From: Volvariella volvacea V23
Lineage: Eukaryota > Basidiomycota > Agaricomycetes > Agaricales > Pluteaceae
DNA: 64,000 nt
NCBI GenBank assembly: GCA_000349905.1
Contig: KB722744.1
Location: 457,311 to 521,310 of the forward strand
Reading direction: 5' to 3'
This document shows, piece after piece, positions 10,957 through 20,225 of this stretch. Under the pieces are notes generated by a model that had not been told where the DNA came from, ran no database searches, and saw only the letters and a program-made list of their open reading frames with translations. Position 1 is the stretch's first letter; every line of letters starts with the position of its first letter. A program made the position numbers and the translations under genes.

Positions 10957-12881
10957 TCATGCGTTGGATTTCTTAGGCCCTTGGCCTCTCCTGCGGTTGT
11001 TCGCAGGTCCGACCTTGGACCATCCATCAACTTCTTCAGCTGGGGCTATGTCAAATCCGTCCCAGTTCGTGTCTACATCCATATCGTCCTTGGCCTTTTC
11101 CTTCTGTTTATCGGCCTTGGATGTCTTCATCGTGGCTCTTCTCTTGGCTGCCGCTTTCTCGAGGATTGAACTTCCTCTTGAGGATCGTGCTGACCCCATC
11201 GTGGATGAGGATGCGCGTCCTGTCGAGTTTGTTCTGGTCTCCACTGAATTCTACGATATTGAAGGCAAGCATAGAGGTGTACTCACCCTTGCCTATGAAA
11301 GTCAGTGGGGATACGAATATCTTATCCGTTAAGCTTTTGTTCAGCTTGAGGGTTTGTAGTAGTTGTTCAGGGGTGTACGGCTTGCCACGTGGGTCAGTCT
11401 TATTGGTGGAGGTAGTCATGTACACTATGTTTTGAACTTTTGTCGTGGCCGCAAAGAAGTTCGCATACTTTGGGTCTTTATCGAACTTCTTCGAATACTC
11501 GGCCGCTAGATCGTTGTAGGCCTCTAGGATCTTCTTCGAGGTGTCTTGATTGGATGCTTTGATAACAAGGTGTTTGGCACCCTCGTTAATGATCTTATAT
11601 TCCGGGTCGATCCTCAAAATAGCATTTCTTTTCGCCGCTAGGAGAGTCGAGATGGCTTCGACGTGAGTCAGGTCAGAGGTAACGATGCATAGGACGACTG
11701 TGAGGGGGAGGAGGGTAGTCAACGTATTCTTATCATGGAATATTGCCCGTTCGTCTTTCTTGGGTGTTTTTTCCAATTTCTGGGGCATCGCAACCCAGGT
11801 TCTTGGTTTAGACGTCGGGGGAACAGTGGCGCCTCTAGCCGTCATCTGTGCAAAGGTAGGTTTAGATTGTTGGCTACGAGGCGGAGAAGATGGTGGCTGA
11901 GGTTTCTCGAGTTTTGGCGCATTTGTGGTTCGTCCTTGTTTGGAGTCGAGGGGAGTGGTTTGGGGGGGAGGAGGGGGAACCACAATACTGGACGGAGGAT
12001 TCTTCCTTTGAGGTCTAGTTTCTTTCGACAGTACCGGGGGCAGTGGTGACGACGCGGCTGGGTGGGATGGTTCTCCTGCGTCTACATCGATGGGGTTCGT
12101 AGCGGTGCCGGTGGTGTTGAGGAAAAGCGAATACTCAGATTCTATTCCCAAGCGAAGAATAATAAGTAAGGGTGTGTAAAGAAGAGGCTAGCTTGTAGTT
12201 GCTTACCTATTCCCAAGCGAAGAATCTTTAAAGCTGGGGAATAGGTGGCAAGAGCAGTACGGTATATATACTACTCGAAGATAAATAAAGATAAATAAAA
12301 GGATATAATCTCCTGGGTGAGGAGAAGTGGGGGGGTAAGAAAGAACGTATCAAAGTGGGAGTTCTGAGCGAAGGGTGTAGCGCACGGACCAGGGGACGCG
12401 TAAACTGGGTCGGCATGTACGCGTAAGCCCGTGTCATGCGCAGTCAATATGGGAAGGGACGGAGTCATATGAAATCATAAGTGATCTTCTGACTTGACAC
12501 ATGTTCATCTAGAACAAGATCGAGTCGTCGGATATAGTAAAGAACAAAGGGTATACCATAAAGGGGAAACGGAGATGAAAGAAGTGAGATGAGTTTGTGT
12601 AAATGAGGGTATAGGGTACGGGTAAACGGATGTATGTAGGTGATGATGATGAGTAAAAGGGAAAATGGGGTAATGCGTATTATGTATCGAAGATGTAATG
12701 AAAAGGGGTGTATAGGAAAAGAAGAAGAAAAAGGAAAATGAGGTAATCGAGACGCTTGGTGGGCGTTGATGTGGATGTAAACGCTGGGTGAGCGCTTGTT
12801 GATGAGATGTAGACGCTTGGTGGGCGTCAGAATATCGGGCGTTTATGTCGAGGGCTCTTATGAGCCCTGACAGGTGGCCAT
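10957..12881 (-). pseudogene. LINE ORF1b (second ORF), split by solo LTR A2
   Basis: The original start is ATG at 12881-12879, followed by GCC ACC and then the LTR A2 insertion. The frame resumes at 12109 with TATNPIDVDAGEPSHPAASS. The N-terminal third is Pro/Ser/Lys-rich and disordered and includes KPTFAQMTARGA. The rest is a compact domain of about 200 residues (from DKNTLTTLLPLTVVLCIVTS onward) that I cannot name; in LINEs this position is taken by the RNA-binding ORF1 protein. No zinc knuckle is present. At about 11150 the coding sense moves to another frame that continues KAAAKRRATMKTSKADK to a TGA at 10957, overlapping the ORF2 ATG. One indel is the simplest explanation. Confidence 0.7.
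12115..12872 (+). repeat. Solo LTR 'A2' (gypsy A family) after codon 3 of LINE ORF1b
   Basis: This 758-bp copy begins TGTTGAGG and ends CCCTGACA and matches the 3' LTR of gypsy A (4505-5265) end to end. GGTGG occurs on both sides (12110-12114 and 12873-12877) as a perfect 5-bp target duplication. It interrupts the LINE between codons 3 and 4 of ORF1b. No internal sequence remains. A cryptic start inside the LTR (reverse strand, 12151) leads in frame into the rest of ORF1b, so a truncated protein with an LTR-derived N-terminus is possible. Confidence 0.93.
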
Positions 12882-13543
12882 GATATTGACAATTTGAACT
12901 TGGAATTTTCAGGGGAGATGTGCCGTCGCGTGCATAACCTTGTTGTACGAATCCATTACAACAGAGGTTTCTCAGATGGTGTAAGTCGGTTTCGACGGGA
13001 CGTTGGATTTGCTGGCCTTCTGTTCAGGTAACCATTGGGCTACCATTCGTTGGACGATTTGATGGGGTTCTGGTTTCCCCGTCACATTGATTTCGTTGAT
13101 TTTCTTGCCTTTAATTGCAGCAGCCCATACTTGAGGAAGTGAGGGCTGGAGTGGGTCTTTCTTCCAAGTGTTGGCATAGCCGTACTTGGAATAGAATTGG
13201 CGGGACCACTTCTTCCATTCCCGCGTAAGCGTTTTGCCGTCCTGGGCACCTGTGAACGACATGTAATCTCTGTGGATATAGTCGCACGCCCTATCAGTGG
13301 CACACATGGATGCCTCTATCTGGACCATTCTCGTAGCTAGGTCTTTAGCCTCATCCTTGTGTAGCCAAGGCATGGTCCTGTTTATCGAGCGGAGCCATTC
13401 CTGCTCTGTGGTAGCCTCTGTAGGGAGGCTGGTAAACAGTTGAATGAGCATAGCGATGAGGTCTCGCCTCTGCTCGACGGTAAAGATAGACATCTTTTCG
13501 AATTGAGACGCCTCTCCTTTGCCTTTAGCAATGGCGTCATATC

Positions 13544-14371
13544 TGTCAGCGACAAGGGCACTTGGCCCCAAGACAGTACACGAGAGATAATAAATAAGAG
13601 AAAAGGAAAACACCAACTACTCGGCACACATCTATACGCATTATCAGATGGGCCTACTACAAGGGATCACCCACACGGCGGTGCCCAGGTATCACCGGTG
13701 GCATGGTTGCGAAAACTCTCACTACCAGCTGGCGGGGGAGAAGAGATGGATACAAGAATCCTAACGACGCGTACTCACCTCTTAGTAGCCTGTAAGTTCA
13801 GGTTGCGCCGGAGTCTCTGAGACAAAGCTAGCTCGGCAGAGTAGACCAGGTCGAAACTGAGGAAAACCCCCAGAGCCAACCAAGCCCACTTATATATTCA
13901 CCAGAGTCCGTATGTACATGTTTACACTATTCCAGACTATTCTATGGGTATCTATCTATGACCTCATGATGACATCACCAGTGTCCGGTATCGCTAAGAT
14001 CCCATTGGGTAGAGATAAGCCGTGAGCCAGGATGATGGCTCCAAGACTAATGACGCCGCCGAGAATACCTCGATGCCTGAGACCTCCGAAAGTGGCTCAA
14101 AANNNNNNNNNNNNNNNNNNNNNNNNNNNNNNNNNNNNNNNNNNNNNNNNNNNNNNNNNNNNNNNNNNNNNNNNNNNNNNNNNNNNNNNNNNNNNNNNNN
14201 NNGGTAATGCATCACGTGGCCAAGATGTAATCTAATCTAATCTGGATTAAGTAAGCAAGTCACGTGGTCTCTGGTGCTTAAGAAAAGAAAAAGAAAAAAA
14301 AAAGGAAAATAAAATAAATATTAAATAATCGGTGAATAAATAAATAGGGAATAAGGATACGATTCCTGACA
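13544..14371 (-). repeat. Solo LTR 'D' in ORF1a (contains an assembly gap)
   Basis: It is bounded by TGTCAGCGAC and GATTCCTGACA, with ATATC duplicated at 13539-13543 and 14372-14376. Read on the minus strand it has a TATATAAG box (13889-13899) and a downstream pyrimidine-rich leader, so its promoter points leftwards. The apparent length is 828 bp including 100 Ns at 14103-14202. A (TCTAA)-like run (ATCTAATCTAATCTGG) lies beside the gap and may have caused it. Confidence 0.85.
14103..14202. other. Assembly gap (100 N)
   Basis: There are exactly 100 Ns inside solo LTR D. A round number suggests a placeholder, so the true size is unknown. Confidence 0.99.
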
Positions 14372-16000
14372 ATATCTTCCAAAGTCGTTAATGAAAGCGA
14401 TATTCCTCATCGCCTCTACCGACCACTCTGCCCATGCAGTGTCGTCACCTTCATCAACAAACATCACCTAAGGGACGTCAGGGATGGTATTAGAGCCATA
14501 GGTCTTAGATTTGAAACAACCATTCTGTCCCCCGGCCTTTTTGTATTCTTCCCTGGACACGACGATAACTTTGTCCCAGTTCCTAATGTAAACATTATCA
14601 CCCTTCCCATACGGGGTCGAGATGTGTTTCTTTTCTTTGACTCCTTCCCGGAGTATATCAGTAATGTTAGTCCCCTTGAGGGCAACATTACGCTTTTCGT
14701 CTCTTGCAAAAAAGTGCCAATTTTTGTCAGGAACCTCCGGTGTTTGGGAGGCTCCGACCGAGTACCTGGTCACATCCTCGAGTGGGATGACAGGCTGCGC
14801 AAAGGGAATGGTAATTTGCAAGAACGCCGCTAATTGATTACCAGGGGGTGTGGGATCCGTCAGGATCGGGGTGGGGGATAGATATCTGTGAGGGGACATA
14901 GATCGCTCCTTTCCCCCCTGCATGTTTGTTTGCCCCGTAACGCCTATTGACGGAGTCCTATAAGTGGTGGCAGGCGATTTGCCCCAATCGCTCATTGCCG
15001 GATCTACATTGGCCTCCTCAACGGGGCTGCCACTAACGACCTCATGGTCGTATCGTGAAAGATCAAGGCCTTCAGCCTCTTCCAATTTTACTTCGTGCCT
15101 TTTGGCACTCGGTAAGAGTTCGGGTGACGTATAAATATCCCCTGCAGCATCATCATCTGTCGCACCTACACGGTGGACTGGGATAAACAGATTGGCGTTG
15201 CCCGCCAAAATCCAATGCAGGTTTGCTTCGGATCCCGCGTTGGTCAAGAATTTAAGGATGCATGCGGGTACTTCGTAATCACGCATGTCCTGAGGGAAGA
15301 TTTGCAGGCCACAGCATGCTAAGAAATAGCTTATCTGCATTTCTTCTAGTGGGATGCCCACAGGAAGATAAATGTACACTTCTGTGTTGGGGTACGAGAG
15401 GTGGCGATAAAGGAGCCATCCCCTGATATCATATCGTCGCGTGTAGGCTGCTGCTTTGAACTTGCATCCTAGAAAAGTATCGACGTCAATACTCGTCTGG
15501 GCCCCCGATAGGGGATCCCAGGATACTAAATGGTCATTGTTTGGGGGTACCCAGTTGGCGACCCTTTCAAAGATAGCCTCTTCCTGGGCCAGGATAGCGG
15601 CGTGTAAATCACCAGCCTTAGTGGCATGGTGTTGAGTAGGGGTGATGTCCCGCTCGCCTTCAGCGGCAGTATCCATCTCTTTAGCCTTGCCGGCTTTGCT
15701 CGAGCTAGGTTTCCCTTGCCCTATAGCATATGTGGCGGCTTTCGCCGCTCCTTTAAGGGTTTGGACAAAAGACCTAGTGGTCTTTGTCGTTGATCTTACT
15801 GAGTGGATAGAAGAAGAGGGGGAGGGTTTTTGGGGAGGAGGGGGAGTGGGGGAAAATTGGGAGATCGGCGAGGCAGAACGCTCACCGTCTGAGCCCTCGA
15901 CGTTGGGCTGATCATTACCGATCGCAGTGATCTTGTGATCGCCTGTCGGTTTCATGTCTTTCATCTGTCTTGGAACCTTTCTATGCTTTAGATATCGTTT

Positions 16001-16740
16001 GATGTTTCTGGATCACTGTCTACGACGGTCTCTCACTATCTTCCCAATTAGGAAGGTAGTGGTAAGAAGTCAAGAGAGTGAGGTGCGCCACTTGGATGTA
16101 TCCATGCAGTCGAATTCATGCGATGCTCCAGTTTCTTGACTTGAATAAAGTAAGGCACTCACACATCTCCTGCATAGCTGCTTTGACTACTTATCGTCCT
16201 CTGTTGGCACCTTGTAGAATGCTATAGAATGGTCTATCTGTGATACATGACAGCATCGGAGCCCGCTATGACTAGAGCACTCGGGAGGCAGCTCATGGCA
16301 ATTGCAATCCCTGGTCCAATATAAAACGTCCACTTTGCTCCAATAGGGTTTCGCAAGTACCAGGAGTCGCAAATATCACAAACATCACTGTGGTCAGAAC
16401 TGTGTCACTCAAAACCTGGTCCTTCAGGATCAATTCGCTATCAACGAGGACGAGGCATCGCCAGCCGGCCGCAGCTTGCGTGGCATTCAGGAAAGTCACG
16501 ACTTTTCAATAAAATCAAAAACAACTGGACGGATTGCACCAGCCTTAAAAGGCCTGATTGGCGGTGTGGATATAACAAACAGCTATATTGACCGGCTTGC
16601 TGTAATGTATATTACCTAGATTCCAAGGACGGTCGATGTTCAGTTGTGGATATGCAATCCTACCACGCTTTACATTCACCTTGGGGTCATCCGATGTGGA
16701 AAGGATACATTTCAAATTACCGCCGATAATTGCCCCATAT
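16001..16740. other. Intergenic, no gene seen
   Basis: This stretch holds the presumed LINE 5' end and the downstream flank of an F-box pseudogene. Only short, non-conserved open frames occur. I see no repeat or RNA gene. Confidence 0.5.
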
Positions 16741-17763
16741 CTACGAACGGAATGGACGGCCAATATGAAGACCATCCAGCCCAAATTCCGTCATAGCATC
16801 CCGCTCAATTTCCTTATATCTTCCAAAACACCATACGTCATCCAGAGGTAAGCTAACACTTTTTAACCCATAACCATGATCCTTTCTATTCTTCAACATA
16901 TCACAGAATTTGTGCCAGTCATCTTCCTTACCCTTGTAATATAAGATACCGAGGTGCTTTAATCTTGGGAATGGTATACAACTGGAGGATGACGCAGATT
17001 CCGAGTATTGACGGTCTGCTTGGGTGTTGGAGTTCGAGTCAAGGTTGCTTGCCTCGGGGCATGCTGAACCCGGAGGGATGAGGAGGGATTCAATGAATGA
17101 GGTAAATGCTGAGGCATTCCAGTCTAGCGTTATCTGCAGGCTTTCAACCTGTTGCATGCGGGTAACCCACAAACCCCAGTCTTCCCTCATGAATGGTTCA
17201 AAATGGACCATAAGTGGGGCAGAGTCTGTAAGAAATGAAAGTGGATGGTTCCCAATGTGCCTTAATGTAAGCCGGAGTGTCTGGATGCGGTGGCGCTGTT
17301 CTGAGACTAGATCTATCGCTTTGAGAAACAGAGGCCCTTGATCTCTGCGCAATAGCTGAAAAGACAGCGGAGCGTTTCCGGAGCGTTCAATGAGCATAGG
17401 GGCCAGGCCTAGATAAGAACTCCGTATATCAGTCCAGAGGGTGTGATCCCAAAGGACAATCTCCCTCCAATCCCGACAAACGCTCGACAGCGTCAGGTGT
17501 TGACCATAGACGGCCTGGAAGCTATCTGCATGCTGAGAAGGATCTAGCGCAGAAAAGCGGGTGATCTTAATGAGGATTTCTACTGGAAGACAGAAAATGG
17601 GGGCGAGCTGGTTCCACTGTGTGTGTAGAAGCCTTCATTCATCGTCGATAAGCTCTGGGCTCTTGAGTCTTTCATCGATTTCATCCTGCAAGGCTCTCCG
17701 ATTTGTTTGCTTGTAGAAGGGTGGAGGCCGAAAATCATTTTGCAATGTGCCACTACCAGTCAT
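16741..17763 (-). pseudogene. F-box family protein A, single nonsense codon, shortened
   Basis: The frame opens at ATG 17763 (MTGSGTLQNDF) and has 341 codons. The F-box-like segment (NQLAPIFCLPVEILIKITRF) is followed by SSVCRDWREIVLWDHTLWTDI, as in its paralogues at 26756 and 60062. TGA at 17635-17637 lies just before the F-box, where the paralogues have EARQLRSQ or EARLLQEK. The repeat-containing middle is about 200 residues shorter than in the paralogues. The C-terminal family signature KNRKDHGYGLK is present. Intact members would bind Skp1 in an SCF ubiquitin ligase, with leucine-rich substrate-binding repeats. I read this copy as a decaying paralogue, with no frameshift. Confidence 0.8.
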
Positions 17764-18857
17764 AATAGCACTGTGGAGATGGGATGCGTGGGAGATAGAC
17801 TGCCCAATGGGTACAACAGTGCTGATTACCGTCACGGCCACGTCCGTCGTCTGGTTCTCGAATACATTTTAGTATATCGCTTACTACTCGTTACCTATTA
17901 TTCTCAAAGCTCGTATTTACGTTGTGGCTGTGGTCAACAGGATACTTACAAATTTAGGTGAGCTACTGATCAGTATCAATCCTGTTTCTTTCACCAGACC
18001 CATTTTAGTATTCTGCTACGATTATGAATGGTATTCCCATTAGGCACGCACGCACGCCATCTATAACACACTGTACGGGCATTGGTGGTGGAGATGGCTG
18101 ACAGATAGACTAGCATTGTCAATATTCTGGAGCTGGAGAGCTTACTGGATACTGGACATTTGTCTGAGGTGAAGAACATCAGAGAGTATAGTGCGCTTAA
18201 ACGAGCAAGGATAAGGGGTTAGGTTGAGATAGTCATCAGTCAGGCCGGGGAAAGTTTTGAGCCAAGATCAAACCAAGAGGCTTGAGTCACGGGAAAACCT
18301 ATTTGGACAGCGTGATAATAAGGAAGGTGGATTAATACATGCCTTACTAATATACTGAATATCTAGACAATGCATAGGTCTGGCAGTCATTATACGTGCA
18401 AACGCTTAGCCTTGCATTCATACCACCGCTATGAGTTACTGCATACGTTGAACACTCTTACTTTAGGGTTGCCTACAGTGGAGCAGGTCGACAGTGATAT
18501 GCCGGCGGCATAAGGCACAAATGTGTAGATACAAGCGGGATTGGTTTGCCAAGGACACATCCACAATCAAGAGCTTGTGGACTCTTGGTACCTGGCGTTG
18601 CTCTCAACCAAAGTGGTACTTGGATTTCGTATCTACATCCACGTCTCACTCATGACCACATGGTATTGGGATCAATGCAACTCACATCTATATGCAACTA
18701 ACCTCAAGTGCAGTCTCAATCTCCTGGATCCTTTGCATCAAGTTCGAATTTCGAACTATGTGGTTTATCAAAACCGTCTCCACTGCATCATGATCGAATT
18801 TGGTCCACATTGGGCAATAAGCTCAAGGGTTACGGTGACCAGTAGCTTCTGTGTGGG
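17764..18857. other. Intergenic region, no gene supported
   Basis: The open frame that reaches leftwards from the seven-TM gene to 18541 has no ATG and no protein-like composition, so I treat it as 5' flank. I see nothing else here. Confidence 0.5.
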
Positions 18858-18864
18858 TATAAAT
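18858..18864 (+). promoter_or_regulatory. TATA box of the seven-TM gene
   Basis: TATAAAT lies 70 bp upstream of the chosen ATG (18928). It is followed by a pyrimidine-rich run with three tandem copies of TCTTCCCA, a typical fungal transcription start region. Confidence 0.55.
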
Positions 18865-18927
18865 CTAAAATCGGCGTTGCCCTCAGATCACTCTTCCCAT
18901 CTTCCCATCTTCCCATCTTCCTCTAAT

Positions 18928-19981
18928 ATGCCTATTTTCAATGGACATAGCTCGCATCCCTCCCTGTTGGGTGGACACACAACCCAATTATTCTCCAGGA
19001 GCTCACTTCCAGTCCACACCGGCCCATTCGGTCTGACGTCACTAGGTCATGGTCTCCTTTTGACTTACGCCGCATTCGCTATCCTATCCCTCGTACAAAT
19101 CTACACCTTCCACAAACTCTTACGTCCCAAACTCTCGAGCCGTAGCACTTTGATTCCTCGTACTTCATATTGGCTTCTCTTGGTGGGGAACCTTTGTAAC
19201 CTCGTCTCGCATGCGTTGTCTTCCGCGGAGATCGCTGTAAAAGGGAACTTCCATCCGGATGTACACCACGAGAAATGGAATCGTGGATTGGATTCGTCAC
19301 ATGTATTCATTACGGGTATGAAGGATATACTGATCACCGCGGCTCTCATTTTGGCCCTCATACAACAAAGACAAAGACACACCAGTAAATTGCAGTCAAG
19401 TTCAAAGTACCTCGATTCGGTGCAAGTGGAAGTGCCGCTGGTGGCCACAGTACCCGGTTCAAGGGGATGGAACCCTACGAAGACTAAAGCGGCATTTGAG
19501 TGGTCGCTTCTTTTGACTCAATTGGGCCTCCTCATCGCTTGGTTAATCCTCACGTTGAGGAAGCCCATCGGATCGGAAGCTCAGGGGAGAGATTTTGGGG
19601 AAATCGACCGGATTGAGTATGCTTTTATGGCTATTACAGTCATTTTGGCTTTAGATGTGCTGGTGTCGAGTGTTGCCCTCAAAGTAGAGCTGGGCGTGCA
19701 GATGCTATGATACGTGATCCTGTGAGTACTTGCCATTATTTTCATGGGGGGTGTTAACGCGGAGTTGCAAGATTGTGAATGCCATTGCATTCGCGGCAGG
19801 GCCATTGTTGATGCTATATGCCTTATTCCGAATCGTAATGAGGGCATACTTGGATACTAACGGCCTGTCGTTTGAGTGGGAACGTTATGTAGCTATAAGG
19901 GTTTGTGATGCTGTGATCCCGTCTTTCTTGCTTATTGTGGTCATTACTGTCATGTATTGGGGAGCTTGGAAAGCTGGCTAG
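18928..19981 (+). CDS. Seven-transmembrane protein of unknown function
   Basis: The start is ATG 18928 (MPIFNGHSSHPSLLGG), close behind a TATA box. Hydrophobic segments are LLTYAAFAILSLVQIY, YWLLLVGNLCNLVSHAL, GMKDILITAALILAL, LLLTQLGLLIAWLIL, AFMAITVILALDVLVSSV, IAFAAGPLLMLYALFR and IPSFLLIVVITVMYW. The last two lie in a second open frame (19770-19981), so an intron or a break lies near 19695-19770. The first frame ends with TGA at 19708-19710. A donor GTGAGT at 19722 with an acceptor at about 19768 fits the phase only if that TGA is read through. It could be a nonsense mutation or a wrong intron choice. I cannot assign a family; a membrane receptor or transporter-like protein is possible. 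Confidence 0.6.
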
Positions 19982-20225
19982 TCGGTGGTGGATTGGACCT
20001 ATCGTTCATACATTTCTTGCGTAATTCGACTCAAGCTCCTCGCAATTTTTGTGTTGGATTGTATTCCAGAGTATGTTCATCAACACGAGCTACGGATTAG
20101 ATGGCATGATCCATCTGTTCGTCCGAATCACGAAATGACAAAATTGATGATTAAATTTTGAACTTTCAACAGATAGCAAACAGATAGCAAACAGGCAATA
20201 CCTCCTTGAATGCCAATGGAGCTGA

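Larger units (their letters stand above)
6735..10960 (-). pseudogene. LINE ORF2: endonuclease, reverse transcriptase, RNase H
   Basis: ORF2 starts at ATG 10960 (MNRHLKVVSLNCQKLSHTIR). The N-terminal AP-like endonuclease shows LIQEAPYG, IIGDFNISDERW and a terminal SDHKTLELVL. The RT shows IPKPGKDLSTVNGYRPIAL, GLGQGSAISPTLSALY and an FMDD catalytic motif. The C-terminal RNase H shows FTDGSE, TNYEAEVYG, AADNEAAM and HCPAHKGIELNE. It is one frame of about 1200 codons once solo LTR C is removed. There are three isolated nonsense codons, TGA at 9112-9114, TAG at 8638-8640 and TGA at 8245-8247, and no frameshift. The RNase H C-terminus is cut by element B at 6735; the last residues read into LTR B are not LINE. 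It would nick target DNA and reverse-transcribe its own RNA, but this copy is dead. Confidence 0.88.
12972..15964 (-). pseudogene. LINE ORF1a: 719-codon protein of unknown fold, split by solo LTR D
   Basis: Translation starts at ATG 15964 (MKDMKPTGDHKITAIGNDQP). Residues 1-100 are Ser/Pro/Lys-rich. A globular region follows with Trp-rich segments (IRGWLLYRHLSYPNTEVYIY; LHWILAGNANLFIPV). There is one in-frame TAG at 14468-14470, after which the frame continues (VMFVDEGDDTAWAEW). LTR D then interrupts at 14371. After excision the frame continues through DAIAKGKGEASQFEKMSIFT to a TGA at 12972. The parts (1593 and 567 nt) are both multiples of three. I recognise no domain. The position just upstream of ORF1b on the same strand suggests a gag-like first ORF of the LINE, but it could be an unrelated gene the LINE landed next to. 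Confidence 0.6.
6735..16000 (-). mobile_element. LINE (non-LTR) retrotransposon with three ORFs, multiply interrupted
   Basis: Three minus-strand ORFs follow each other: ORF1a (15964-12972), ORF1b (12881-10957) and ORF2 (10960 to 6735). ORF1a stop and ORF1b ATG are 90 nt apart. ORF1b and ORF2 overlap as ATGA. ORF2 has the AP-endonuclease, RT and RNase H order of a fungal LINE. Solo LTRs D, A2 and C and LTR element B interrupt it. Each solo LTR is flanked by a perfect 5-bp duplication, and its removal restores the frame. The exact 5' end, near 16000, is not visible, and the 3' end lies beyond element B. Confidence 0.8.

Noticed and set aside
10957..11244. Separate small gene between LINE ORF1b and ORF2
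   Set aside because: It reads as the C-terminal part of ORF1b after a one-base shift near 11150 and ends in overlap with the ORF2 start.
18541..18927. N-terminal extension of the seven-TM protein
   Set aside because: There is no ATG at its start, it crosses a TATA box and pyrimidine tract, and it has no protein-like composition.
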